This document shows, piece by piece, positions 1 through 13,200 of a stretch of DNA of 64,000 bases (position 1 is the first letter of the stretch; every line of letters starts with the position of its first letter). The notes under the pieces are model-generated. The model had not been told where the DNA came from. It searched no databases and saw nothing but the letters and a program-made list of their open reading frames with translations. Where the stretch lies: positions 28,930,964-28,994,963 of the forward strand of contig CM042536.1 in NCBI GenBank assembly GCA_023630585.1, given 5' to 3'. The translations under genes were made by a program, and so were the position numbers. Source of the stretch: Cranoglanis bouderius (Eukaryota; Chordata; Actinopteri; Siluriformes; Cranoglanididae).

Positions 1-959
1 ATGTGCATGCAACACCAGTCCCATTCACAAGGCGCAAGTTGTTTTGTTACGTTGAGATCACGAGAAAACAACTGTTTGTTATGTGGAGATCACGAGAAAA
101 TTAAGCCGCGATCATGAGAAAACAAGAAAGAAAAAAATAATGCATGGCCTGTTAGGGCTTCTGTAATTATTGCACCTAGTGGTCACAAATTGGAACTGCA
201 ACAAGTGTTAATAAAGGATTAGTGGGGCAGGAATCACGCTGCCCCATGCTCAGTCTATGAACATTTTCAGTGGAGGAGGAGCAGCAGACAGGACAATTAA
301 TGACAGGGTTGACGCATTGCATTTTTTACACCAAATCTCCCTTTCCAATGCCCAAATTATTTGGGATAGTTTCAGGGCTGTGGCTGACTGTGTGCTCTCA
401 ACTCTCAACACTATATGGGGTTACTTCACTAGATAGCCATCTATAGCAACTGTCATATAGTCAACTGTGGCAGCCTCTGGACTTATTTTGGTTTAAAGCT
501 ATGTCATTATTAATGTCGTCCTGCCCCACCGAAAACTATGGTCACAAGCTGCTACAGTGTAAACATAGCAAGAATTATCACTGAGAAAACATTTTGGACT
601 GCATGTAGAACAACTGGATGGCTGAGTATGAACAAAAAACTAGCATTGTACAAAAGTATGCACCTATTTATACAGAAAGCAATGCAGTCGAGGGCAGTGG
701 TAAAACCTGTAGTTCATGGTAACATTTTATTACCGAAAGAGAACAAGCAGTGCTCATGATATGAGTGCACTAATACAAGTGAGAGTCGAAAGGGGGAAAA
801 AAAAAAGAAAAAGTTCATCAGTTTTATAAACTGATGGTGTAATCTTTAACACAATGGCTTCCTTCTTTTCCAAAAGGCTTTGTATGTGGGTCATGTGTGT
901 ATTCAAATTTGCAGTGGTTAATTAAGTAAGGAATAAAACACTTCAGAAGGTACTGTTAT
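1..959. other. Non-coding, no recognised feature
   Basis: The first 150 bases repeat ATCACGAGAAAA-type motifs three times (near 57, 89 and 112). The frame at 538-759 has no homology I recognise and looks like chance. No exon seen on either strand. Confidence 0.5.
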
Positions 960-1880
960 GGGAAGATAATCTGTGACAAGTTTTCTGTGATTATTTTCCA
1001 GTAACAGCACGCTATTGAGTGTTTCATTCCTCATATACCACAGCACACTGCCAAGGATGAACAATACATTGTATTTTTAACCATTATAGTAACATTTATT
1101 GTTGTGAAATGAATTGGTTTCTGCTATCACTTAAATCACGTTTAGTCATTCCCTCACCAGTCTCAGTTTTTCCTCTTGGATTTAATAATGCAAGAAATCA
1201 TGTATTTGTCATGTTATTAATAAACCACAAAGTCTTTTGACTTTAAGATTTTCCTGTAGCGTAAAACCTAACCCTAGTGTGACACTACAGACTCCTTCCA
1301 AAATTGTTAAATAAATGTCTCTACAGAAAGCTTTACCTTATCAACAATGGCATGTTTTTCATTTCTTAAAAATAAAATGCTTTTAATTCATTTAAATTAG
1401 GTTTACATTATATACAGCACCTGTTATACAAGTCCCTGTAAATATAGAAGGGGTGGTGGTAGCTCAGTCGTAAAGAAGTTGGGCTACTGATAGGAAGGTT
1501 GTGAGTTCAAATCCCAGCACCGCCAAGCTGCCACTATTTGGCTCTTGAGCAAGGCCCTTAACCCTCAACTGCTCCCTGGGCACCACAGCAAAAATGGCTG
1601 CCCACTGCTCCGGGTGTGTTCACTACTCACAACTTCTAATGTGTGTGCACTAACTTGGATGGGTTAAATGCAGAGGACAAATTCCAAGTATGGGTTACCA
1701 TACACTGGCCTTCACATGTCACTTTCACTTTTCACTTTAGAAACCATACAATATTAGAATGAGTGTATTAATATAAACTTAATAATAGCAACACCTTCTA
1801 ACCAATCACAATCAAGAATTCAACACCTTCTAACCAATCACAATCAAGAATTCAACAGCACTGCAGTATAACAGTTTAGT
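960..1880 (-). repeat. Rep-A copy 1, split by a SINE
   Basis: Minus-orientation copy of the dispersed repeat called Rep-A here (markers: GACTCCTTCCAAAAT, CATTCCCTCACCAG, TTCATTCCTCATATACCACA, and TCAAGAATTCAACAGCACTG at its end). A tRNA-type SINE (1450-1738) interrupts it. A 32-base unit near the right end is duplicated in tandem. Confidence 0.75.
1450..1738 (+). repeat. tRNA-derived SINE
   Basis: Head with Pol III A box (GGTGGTAGCTCAGTCG) and B box (GGTTGTGAGTTCAAATCC), then the fish SINE body GAGCAAGGCCCTTAACCCTC. Too diverged to be a tRNA gene. Inserted in Rep-A copy 1. Confidence 0.85.
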
Positions 1881-2411
1881 AACCGCAGTATAACAGTCAT
1901 GTGGGGTTAAAAAGCCTCCTTTTGTTTAAATATTAGAACAGAAAGTGTCTGACATTTTATTTCAACTAGATGTGTGGACATTTTTCTCAGCCTGAGAACA
2001 TCTCTGTTCCTGTTATTAAATCTCTAAATGGTTATTGTAGTTTACTGCGTACTGTAAATGTATAGCCCCTGCCTTGTGTTATGAACATGACCTGGTTTCT
2101 GTTTTAGAACAATGTGCATGGGTTTGGTTTCCATATTGTTAAAAAACAACAACTTAGTAGTCTTGTCACATATACAATTTCATAAAGTAATTCCAAGTAA
2201 ATATATTACAGAGCAGTTTTTATATGGGATGGATTCATGCTGGTTCTCTGTGTAGTTGCACTGCTGATACTAATAATATTCTGTATATTGACTTTGGCTC
2301 AAATCCTCTCCCACAGCATGGCAGCGTTAAATACTTTTCCATGGAAGCAATTCAGCTGATTCAACCCAGGTTAGATTTGTTAATGATGAATCAGGCATGA
2401 TCAGGTTACAG

Positions 2412-2640
2412 GAACGGCTGTGGCTCAGGTGGTAGAGTGTGTTGTCCACTAATCGCAGGGCTGGCTGGTCGATCCCCGGCCCACATGCCTCCACATACCG
2501 AAGTGAACCCCAAGTTGTTCCCGATGGCAGGTTTGCATGGTGTGTGTGTGTGTGTGTGAATGAGAAACAGTGTAAAGTGCTTTGTAGATCCGCTAAGGTT
2601 AAAAGGTGCTATATAAATGCACATTTACATTGTGCCCCAA
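2412..2640 (+). repeat. tRNA-derived SINE, second type
   Basis: GCTGTGGCTCAGGTGGTAGAG (A box) and CTGGTCGATCCCCGGC (B box), a (TG)n tract in the body, and a tail AAAGGTGCTATATAAATGCA. Typical of a teleost SINE. Confidence 0.85.
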
Positions 2641-3245
2641 AAGCAATGTGGAAGAAAACAGCTTTAAATGCTGGCTATAACACTACTGCCCCCTAGTGGA
2701 GAAGCTGTTAAAACAAACTTGACACTCACAAACACTGTGATGTTGGATAGCAGATAGCATTTTTTAAAAATAATGCTAAAATTTTATAATACGGTATCAG
2801 GTTTATTTCATCCATGTCAGCTTATTTACTGTTAACAAAAGCCCTGAGGCTTCTTATTTTGGACTTTTATAGAACCAGGAACAACAGCACCACCAATGGG
2901 CACAGGAAAAATACACAGAATGGTATGAATGAGGTGTTGATTCGTTGTTGATTTCTTTCCACCCAATTGTAGATTTGCACGGCCTATAATTAAATGTCGT
3001 CTCAAGTGGTTCCATATACAGTTGGTGTGCATTAAGTGGTATTTTAGAGAATCTAATGATAATTCTAATAAACTAAGTAGACGATACAAGTTTAACAAAA
3101 GTATATATAACAGAATCATAACTTTTGTGTTTGAACAAAATGGCTGGTTAATACCAGGTGTAGCTAAGAATGACTTCCTGTTTACCATGCATGGTATATA
3201 GAGGACAGCACAGCTGTCATAAAGGTCATAAATTCAAAGATATTA

Positions 3246-3283
<38 letters not shown>

Positions 3284-6200
3284 TCACTGTGTGTGGATGT
3301 TCCTATACATATGTGTAGATGAGACCAGGGATCACTGTAACACAGGTCAGTATCTCCAAAAAGGAAGTACATAGTCACATAAAAAACATGCAAAATTGAT
3401 GTTAAAGTCTGTTTATTGGGAGGCCACGGCCTCTTTGCCGAGATTGACAGACACAGAAAAAGAGTGCAAGAGTGAAACACGATGTTAAAGGAAATTCATT
3501 TAATATTTCTGAATAATAGTAATAAAAAGAGTCATGCACACAATTCAGTTGCAAGTGCCAACTTGTTTTGAATCAGTTCAGCTGTATCACAAATACAGAG
3601 ACCGGTGCACAGACATGAAGCTTTACACTCAATGACATATTGCCTCCGAAAAGCCCAGCAACTGAATGAAAAATGTCAACTAATATCCAATAAATCATTT
3701 TGTTTATCCCTACAGTAGTGTAATATGTCTTAGATGCCATGCTTTCTATAGGATCATCAATTAGATTTAACCTGAGGCCAAATTTTCACTGTTTACTGTT
3801 TGGGATAGTGTTTAGTGAACAACATATAGAAAAACTGGAGAAAAATAATAATAATAAAAAATCTGAATGGGTATCGAATTTCAGTGGAAAATGATTACAT
3901 TACATGGATAGATTTTTTTTTTTTTTTTTAAATTTCAAAAACAATAATAGACCTGCATTTCATGTGGTCTATCTAGGGTATAAAATATTTGCTTCATACA
4001 CCCTTCCTGCTAATACACCCTTACTGCAATAAAAGTAGATCTCTGTTTTTAGATATTGACTTAAGTAAGATTGAAAAAGTAGTCCCCATTAAAACTACAA
4101 TGTGTTTTTACACAAAATGTTGTCTTGTTTAAAATATGACGTGCCAATAGAGATGTGCATCCGGATTCCGGCACCAGTTCCTCAATTACATACTGAAACT
4201 CAGTCTACCAGCACTAATATTTTATAGTCCAGGAGCTAACAATGGCAGTGCTACTGGCTGTTCACAGGGGTGGGTGGGTGGGTGTGTGTGTGTGTGTGTG
4301 TGTTTTTGCTCTGCGGTCACACTCTAATAATGTCATACATTAACACACACACACACACACACACACTCACCAACGTGACAGAGTATCCCTACATGTAGTT
4401 ATACATTTTCAAAGTTCTAGATGGTAGGAGAGCATTCAGAACATCACCCCCTTTACTACATCATTTTAATATAAATAAATACATTTTTAAAAATGAAGAA
4501 GAGGATTTGGGGCATTTGATGATCCTGGCTGCTGTAGAAGAGGCTCCAGTTGACTAGCTGAAGGATCTAAAGTACAGCTTGAAATCTTAAACGTTACTGG
4601 TTGTAGAGTGAGTAGAAGCATGGAGTGGCTTGTGCAACAGTGATAGATGAACTAAGCATGTATGAGTGCTTTCTGATGTTAGCAAAAATGACTCAAAAAA
4701 ATATAAACTAATATAAAATTACAGTCTCTTTACAGCCTCCTTAGGATGCCTACAAAACTTTGACCTGAACAGTCATTGTGTCCTCCACATCTCCAGTCAT
4801 CTCAGCTATACGCATCAGTAGACGTCTATGTACTCGTGCACGCGTTGCTATGAGGAATGCAAAAATGACAAGTTCCCAGTGCATAAAGTGAGTGTATAAA
4901 ATACAATATAAAGGTCACCTTCTTCAGCAAAGACGATCCAGTTCAGCTACACAGCAGTCTTAAAGGTTGGTGTTTACACAGGAGTTGTTAAAGGGTCGCA
5001 GTCTATTTCTGTGTCTTAGTTTGGTAGGTTTTAAGTTTCCCATGGTTATCAAGGGTCAGTAGGACTTGCTCTCACTTGCTTACTGCTGAAATACAGAAAC
5101 AAATAATATTCAAAATCGTACATTACATTACGATATTAAATATGGAGGCTCAAAATATGCACAACATAATACTATATACAGTATCATTGTGAAGTATTGA
5201 ATTTATTTATGTATGTACAGCAACTCACCAAAATGCTCAGCTTTGCCACAGCACTCCAGCTGCCTGATTGGCTGATAGACCTGTCAATCACTATAACAGC
5301 TGATTGATTGGCGTGTTAAGCTGTGCCTCTGACATGGCCCTGCAGTGTAAGTGGATGCAGATTGTGTTCAGCTCCAAGACTCGGTGGACAAATGCACATC
5401 CCTGGCAAGGCACCTGGTCCTTGACCCCGCTGCTCTATGGGACGGAGCCAGTGTGTGCTGGGTTTGGTGGGTGGGTGAGGGAGGGCCACTTCATCTCCCA
5501 CCCGTCTCACTCCATGAAGCGGAGTGGGTCCTGTGAGGATGGCAAGACAAATGTGGCAGCGAAAAACGTTTCACTTTTCACTCAGAGAAAATAAGCTGCA
5601 CTGTGACATATCAGTCTTTCCATTTCTATTCAGTCAAGCATGAATCTCACTTTCTGAAAACGAGGCTGGAGTCCGAACTGAAAGCAAACAAGAACTGAAA
5701 AGTGCTGCAGTGAAACATCTCAAGCGAAATTCTTTTCCTTTCTTTTTTAATTTTTTTTTTTTTTTTTTTTTACACAATTCATACAAACTGGTTTTATACT
5801 ACATACCAAGTGTGACTCCAGGCAATGAGGAAAACAATCACATTTTTATTAAGAAGGAAGATTTTCATGAAAGATTTAGAGAGTTTAGAGAACAAATAGA
5901 AAGGGTCATTTATTTGATTTAAAACTGCCTGACAAAATACTGATTTCTGACTGTGAAATTACAGCCCACATGCAGTAGAGTGCAAAGGTTTGCGCCCCTC
6001 ATTGTTTCTCAATGGAGAAAAAAAAAGGGAAAAATTGATTAGATTTTGCCTTAAGTTTTGTCATGGCCCTCTCAGTCTTCAAACCTGATTTGAAGAAGGG
6101 AATGTGTGACAACCGAAATGTCAGGAAGAACGTGTGAGGCTGTGTGTGAATTGGCCTGAATATTACAACTGAGAGAATCCAAAAGCTGTTCAGAAGATAT

Positions 6201-6784
6201 GAAAGAGTTTTGAAAAAAAAACCTAAGCAAAGTGTGGGTATTCAGTAAGGGGAATGCAAACATTTTAACTGGTATAGTATTAATATTTTTATCAAATTAT
6301 ATAACATACAGCATATATTAACATACAGTATTTAATCAGTTTTGTTACTTTTGATAGTGAAGGTACACATGTGAAACCTACTACACTTAATGTCTTGTGG
6401 TTATAAATAAAAGTACTTTGTCCAGTTCATTTTATACTGTACACTGTATACAAACTGTTGCACTCAGATGTATGTATATGTTTGTTCATGCATGTTTATG
6501 TTATAAGTGGAGCAATTTTCCATACTGTTACAAGTAAGCATATACTCCAGATATGATTAAAATTGTAAAAAAAAAAAATAATAATAATAATAATAAAATA
6601 AAAATTCACTGTTTATAACTAAAAATGTATTAAGTCTATGATAGCTGTTTGGCCTGTAACGTTGCGTATAATAGATAGATAATGGCTGTAATATTTCACT
6701 GAACTTCATAAGCAAATAAACAAGTAAACAAGGAGCATGAAAGAGGACATGTGTTGTCTGTGGAGAGTGTAGGTGTATCTCACC
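2640..6784. other. Non-coding stretch left of exon 11
   Basis: No WD40 exon recognised on the minus strand. Contains poly-A/T tracts, a (GT)n-(CA)n pair around 4280-4365, and one minus-strand exon-like stretch at 4750-4847 with a good acceptor but no recognised product. The GC-richer frame at 5304-5594 has no recognised homology. Confidence 0.5.
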
Positions 6785-6913
6785 TAGTGCTGGACAGGAG
6801 GAGAGGGAGCGCATGCTGGGGAGGACAGAGGACAAGCAGTAGGAGGCGGAGGAGGAGGCGCAGGAGATGGAGCATCACGTGAAGGAGATGGAGAACGAGA
6901 GCATGATTTCTCC
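6785..6913 (-). CDS. tle2: tle2-like exon 11 (Pro/Ser-rich; ends in TAG)
   Basis: 129 nt, acceptor TTTTTTAG, donor GTGAGA. In phase 0, the phase set by exon 10, it encodes EKSCSRSPSPSRDAPSPAP, a proline run, then TACPLSSPACAPSPPVQH and TAG. It matches the SKSNTPTPRTDAPTPG block of other TLEs. The stop codon is the last triplet before GTGAGA. Of the two other frames, one has an early stop and the other is open but gives a leucine-rich, unrelated peptide. Confidence 0.75.
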
Positions 6914-9900
6914 TAAAAAAATAAAAATCCACACACAGAAAGTGTTAACTGTTTCAAATAAAAAAAACTGAATCATTACATGTTGTGGTCACAAAACACA
7001 AGAAATGCAAGAAACAGAAACGCATTTACTAACGAATGATCAGTATCCTTTAAACTCGGTGCTAGTGGCTGCATAATACTTGGTTGTTCTCTGCTGCTAT
7101 ATACAACACAGAGCTAAAAACAGCAACAAGGTCTCCATTCAAATCATTTGCAAATTTTAATCAAATTTAAAGCTGGGTTGAAAGCCCAAAGTTCAAACCG
7201 GAGGCTTTGACCAGAGGAGGACGTCCGAGATGCCACCAATAATCTGCATATAACGCCGTCCTAACATGTTTAATGCTTTCACGTCAATTAACGCCTCCAG
7301 ACCCCAGTGTCAGGTCAGTCTCCTGACGTCATGGGTGTGAATCATGCAATTTTCCCATCATTTAGTACAAACCATGTAGTAAGATTTATACATTAGTACA
7401 TTACGAGTGTACTATAATGCATTTATACGACAGTGCTGTTGAATTCTCGATTCTGATTGGTCAGAAAGTGTTGATTCATTTGAATTATTTCCATAGTTAC
7501 AACACAGACAGGGTCTCGTATACAGACCACTCATATAAAAGAATTTAAAATGTGTGTAATTGTTGATATGATGAAGTTTTCTGTGAGAAGACGTTTTGTG
7601 TTTTTGCGGTTTCTGGTTATATATTGAAAGTTGCAATTTTTTTTCTTGTTAACTTCAACAGAGAGGATAAACATACAAGGGTGTGGGAATGACTATTTAT
7701 AGCTGTTATAACTGAAGCGATAGCAGGAACTTAGAAGTTAGAACAGACGTTGTTGTAGATGTTGTAGAACAGATGTTGTACAACATTATCCATTAAATCT
7801 TAATAGATAAAAAGTATGTTGTGCCATTCTTTAATAAATAAAAAAAAATGTTATTCCATTGTTGTGGAATAAAACATTTTATATTGTGTAAAAATGACAC
7901 TACATTTTCTGAGATATCACAGGTATTGTCAATAATAACACTGACCATCCATCCATCCATTTTCTGTACCGCTTGTCCTACACAGGGTCGCAGGGGAGCC
8001 TGGAGCCTTTCCCAGGGAACTTGGGTCACAAGGCAGGGGACACCCTGGATGGGGTGCCAAACCATAGCAGGGCACAATCACACACACATTCACACACTAC
8101 GGGCAATTTGGAAATGCCAATCAGCCTACAGCCTCTGAGAAATGTAAAGCCAGTCACTGCATCGTTTGAAAGTGTGGCTCTTGCTGCATCAAAGCGCAGC
8201 ATGATACACTTGGAGGAAAGCGCTGTCTGCTCTCTTCCACATACAAGAACTGACAGATGCTTGTGATTGGGTAGTGTCACTGTGATTGACAGGTGAGAGA
8301 GAGTATGTCATCCCTCCCACCCAGAAAGCACAACCAATTTTGCTCCCTTGGCTCCTTGCCATGGATGGCTGTGGCATCGCCAGCATTCGAACTTGTGATC
8401 TCCCGATGATAGGGTGAAATTGTAGTTCAAGGTGGAGGTGTCAAAGAGTTCCTCCAATAAATATCACTTCTATTCCAGCTGCTGCTTGTGAGAACTTTCT
8501 TCCTTTTTAAACACTTGCTTGATAAATGAGGTTTTCTGAGCATTTTGTAGACTGGATTAAAATGTATCCTAACATTAAAACTAATTATATACACAATTAT
8601 GTAATTATTTTATTTATTTTATTATACACAATTATTTATATTAAGTCTTGTGGACTTAATATAAATTGACCCAAGTATTCAGTATACTCAAAAATGATTA
8701 GCAAACTTCATGACTACATCTAAAAGTAAAAAAAAAAAATTTTTTACTTGACACAGTGTACTTATCTTCAAGTATATCTATAAATGCTAGTATTTGAAAA
8801 AATAAATTGTTTGAGTATCTGTATTTGTCACTTAGTGTACTTCACCTAGTGTACCAAGTATACAGTACTATGTGTGTAGTACACTGGAATACTACTTAAA
8901 CTTATTTCTTATTATACTTGATTTTATTTTATATGATAATGATTTTTTTTTTTTTTTTAGATTTAATTGTTTGTTTGTGTGTTTGTTTGTAAGGGAGATC
9001 TCCACTCTAGTCACCAAGACTTAATACTAAGATACAATTAAAAAAAAAAAAAAAAAAAAAAAAAGTATGACATTACTGTTCAGTTTTTCCTCAATGTAAA
9101 TCTAAAAATTCAAAATTCACACAAAAAGACTCCACTAATTACATCTATTCCACCACCCACTTCTCCACTCACTGCCTGATGTTTTTGCGCCAGTGTTTAA
9201 CAAAGCCACTTGTCTATCCTGACAGTTTTATGCTCAGGAGAGTGCATATCTCACATATCTAAGTACTATGTGCATATTGCACACTGTATTTCACCTACAG
9301 TTCTCTATTCTTTCTACATGAGTAGAAACTTGCAGTGTGTACCTGAGGGGGACTCTTGTGCTGGTTGGGTGTGTGTGTGTGTGGGAAGCCAGAGGCAGGC
9401 GATCGGGCGTCTCTGGATGAGTTTCGGCTGTCCATGCCATTCCCATCAGCAGACCTGGGAGATCCTCCTGCTGGAGACACACTCTTCTTCCAGGCCAACA
9501 AAAAGGTGACGAGATATATTAACCACAAACAAGAAGAGAATGATCACAATTCACCAAGCAAATGATTAGTTATTTGTGTAGTACATGATTATCTGATAAC
9601 TTAATAATACCACAGCATTGTTGAACTCTCAATTCTGATTGGTCAGAGGACAATAAGAGCAGCTATGACTGCTTCACATAAACAAATTAAAAGAAAACTT
9701 ATGTAATAGTTGATATGGGGAAGTTTTCTGTGAGGAGACGTTTAATTCACGTTTGGAAGTAGTCTCAGAGTCAGAGGTAAAACTGTTCCCCTTTTCAGGA
9801 TGTAGGGCTTTGTTTTGTTTTTTTTCTCTCGAGCACAACAAGCTGAATTTTTTTGTCTGATGAATTTACAGAGACAGAAAAAAAAGAGGCTGGTGATGAA

Positions 9901-10194
9901 ACAACTGTTCACAGCTGTTATAATGTTAAGTGAAAACAAGAAGTAACTTGTTTCACCTACATTCCACAACATTAAATGTAACTCTAAATGGATAAAAACT
10001 ATGATCTGTTGTTCTTTAATAAATAAAAAAAGTGTCATCAAATTTCTGTGTTATAAGAGGAATAAAGCATTTTAGGATGTGCAGTTATTGGGAAATAATC
10101 AACTCGATATTTTCTTTTAACAGCACAGTGTTTTATGCATTACTTACATTTTAGCTTCACAGCATCAACTTCCACAATGTGACAATTTAGCTAC

Positions 10195-10290
<96 letters not shown>

Positions 10291-13200
10291 ACACACACAC
10301 ACACATATATACACACAATTATGTCTGATGAAGCTAGAAATAAAGTCTGGGTGATGACATGATATTGATATTATGGAAAAATTACATACTACATTTTCTG
10401 AGATATCACAGGTATCATCAGTAATGTTATAACACTGACCACTGCCAGTTATTTACTGTAACATTAAACATATAGACATTAAAACATATTTTTGGCATCA
10501 ATGTTTCCAAGTTGAATGACTTCTTATTGTAAATAAAACTATAATTGATCTCATAGTTGTTCGATATGGCACAACTGTTTTCCTGAGATTAATTAATGTG
10601 TATTTTGTTCTAAACATTGAGTAAAATGTTTGTTGAGTTTTAATGTTTAATGTTAATCTTTACATTAGGTTTGTATGGATCTTACTGTTCTTGAATAAAT
10701 TTCTCTAATGCACATTTCATATTACAAATATGAAACAGAAAGATGATTCCAATCTCTGTAACGTTTGCTTTATCTCTTTATAAGCTCCTAATATACAGAC
10801 ACTGCATATTTACAATTTTTTTTTTTTTTATACATGTATTGCTAGAAAATCAAAAAGGGTGACAAGTTATTGAGACATCCTAGTCAACTCACTAAGTAGA
10901 TACTATTTATGGGTTTTTTCCCCCCAAAAAAACTGTCTGGACATTAAAAATAAATACTGCCTTGAATCCAGACCATTATAAATCTTTTCCTGGTTCAGAA
11001 AGACTCCACATTGGCAATTAAAGCACAAAATTATGGATAATATGGTTCTGGGAAACTGGAATTGTGGTTGCAAATTTGTTATTTTAAATCATAGTTGCAG
11101 CTGTATTACTTTCTGCTCTGAGTTGTGAAAACCTGATAATTCAAGCATGTCCTGACTGGGGCTTATAATTATAGACACGATGTTGACGTTAGGCCAGGGC
11201 CATGGAGGAAGAGGCAGGAACAGAATAATTAGGCCGTACCTCTTTAGTGCTGTCCCGTTTCAAACTGTCCTCATTTTTTTCCACTTCTCTGTCCTAGAGA
11301 AAGAAGCAAAATGTCATCAATTATCTTCCTATTTCATCATCAGCCTGTATGTCTATATAAGGAATGGCAGTGCCCTGAAATCAGTTTTATTTCTGTCTAG
11401 TGACATTTATCTGCGCTGAAACTCAATGCATTCATTCATTCATTCGTCTTCAGTAAGCGCTTTATCCTGGTCAGGGTGGTGGTGAATCTGGAGTCCATCC
11501 CAGGAACACTGGGCACGGTACAGGAATACACCCTGGATGGAACACCAGGCCATCGTAGCGCAAAATACACACGCATTCACACCTAGGGGCAATTCATCAT
11601 AGCCAATCCACCTACTGACATGTTTTTGGGAGGTTGGAGGAAACCTGGAGGAACCCCACATGGACACACAGAGAACATTATGAAACTCCACACAGACAGT
11701 CACCCAAGCTCAGGGTACTTCACTGTTACTTACTAGCACTCTAGGTGACCTTGTTTTCTCTGAAAATGTCCATGGCACGCATAATTTAATGTAGGAGAAT
11801 GGTATTCTATACACTACCATCCACTTTGCTGTCCTGTCTCATCAGTATTCCAAAGGCATGCTTGCAAGGAAGCCGTAATATTCTCTACAATGCATCTCTT
11901 TGCGCAGCTAACACTGTGCTGTGAAATTGCATTTTAATATTTCATTGGTATTTAATATAATAATACTTTGTTGTGTTGTCTGTGTACAAGCTGTTCCATT
12001 TAATATAATTTGTCACTTTTGAAGTTATAGGAGAAGTCATTTTGCTGACATGAATGCTTAATTAGCCAAGGCAAAAAGTGTTATTAGTGTCTTTAACACT
12101 TCCATATTCACTATTTTTATGTCATGTAGGGGATCTGTAACTATGTACTGTGATTTTAAGTTATATCACAATATGTGTTAGGGGGCGGGGGGTGGGGGTT
12201 GTCCTCATAAATGGTTTTGATTTTTAAAAAAATGAACAATAACATCAGTCTATACTTAACACCTGACCGGCAAGTGTAATTAATAATTTTACTGTTTTAG
12301 TACTGGGAAAAGGTCAAGCGTACGGAATAGTGAAGTGTATGGAATACATTAGTTCTGATGTAAAATAAATACTGTGTTATTCATGTGCGGACAATGAAAG
12401 AAATAATACAGATGTTATGTCTGTATAACGTCCATCTCACCCACAATTTTCCGTGAAATCTACCTCAACTGCCAGTTCTTCAGTGATGTCTCACAGACTT
12501 ATAATGTGGTCCATATGACTGTACAAAATTGACAAAATTTCACAGTAACTCACAGTGTTATTGCAGCAAGTCATCCTGGAAAACTGGAAATTTTTTCCCT
12601 TGCAATTTGATATTGTTTTGTCCCGCAGGCCCAAATTTCTCAAAGTACAAAACTGGAATTGTACCTAACAGCTTGACAGTGTGAGGATTAATGTTTAAAT
12701 ATTTTTTTTATTTGATATACGTATATAAAGATTTATATTGCGTTTTTGTGTTAGTTACAATAACCTCCTAGCTCCAGTGCAGACTTCATACACTAAACCC
12801 ACTTGGCTGATAGGCTGTTTACATTTGAGGTCATTTTTCTGCATACTGTTCCTTTAAAAATCTGGCTTCCCATGCTAAAGGATCTAATTAAGAAAAAGTA
12901 TGAGTCAATCAGCCCAGGATATGACACAGTGTTTGTTGTATGCGAGTCTGTGTGAGCGCCGTACCCGGGGCGTGGGAACTCGAGGTTTTCCTTCTGCACT
13001 GCTTCTCTTGCTGTCTGTCGCAGACTCGGCTGGGCAAGCTATCGGCAGAGACAGCCTCTGACCCATGGACTGACTCACTACAGCGGAGTCTGCAAAACTC
13101 TGTCAAACATAGCATATCAACACACATTAAACACCACATACGTCATATCTAATCATATATGGAGCATTTCAAATAGTACATTGTCAGTGACAAAATGATT

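Noticed and set aside
538..759. Open frame of 73 codons near the left edge
   Set aside because: No homology recognised, AT-rich codon use typical of chance frames in this window.
1450..1530. Functional tRNA gene (A and B boxes present)
   Set aside because: The head cannot fold into a full cloverleaf and continues into a SINE body; the copies at 18188 and 2412 show the same pattern.
5304..5594. GC-richer open frame of 96 codons
   Set aside because: No recognised domain, several alternative overlapping frames on both strands, and no splice or promoter context.
12909..13139. Minus-strand open frame considered as an extra tle2-like exon
   Set aside because: Part of the segment (CCCAGGATATGACACAGT) recurs near 14334, no TLE-like residues are visible, and exons 8 and 9 already join in phase without it.
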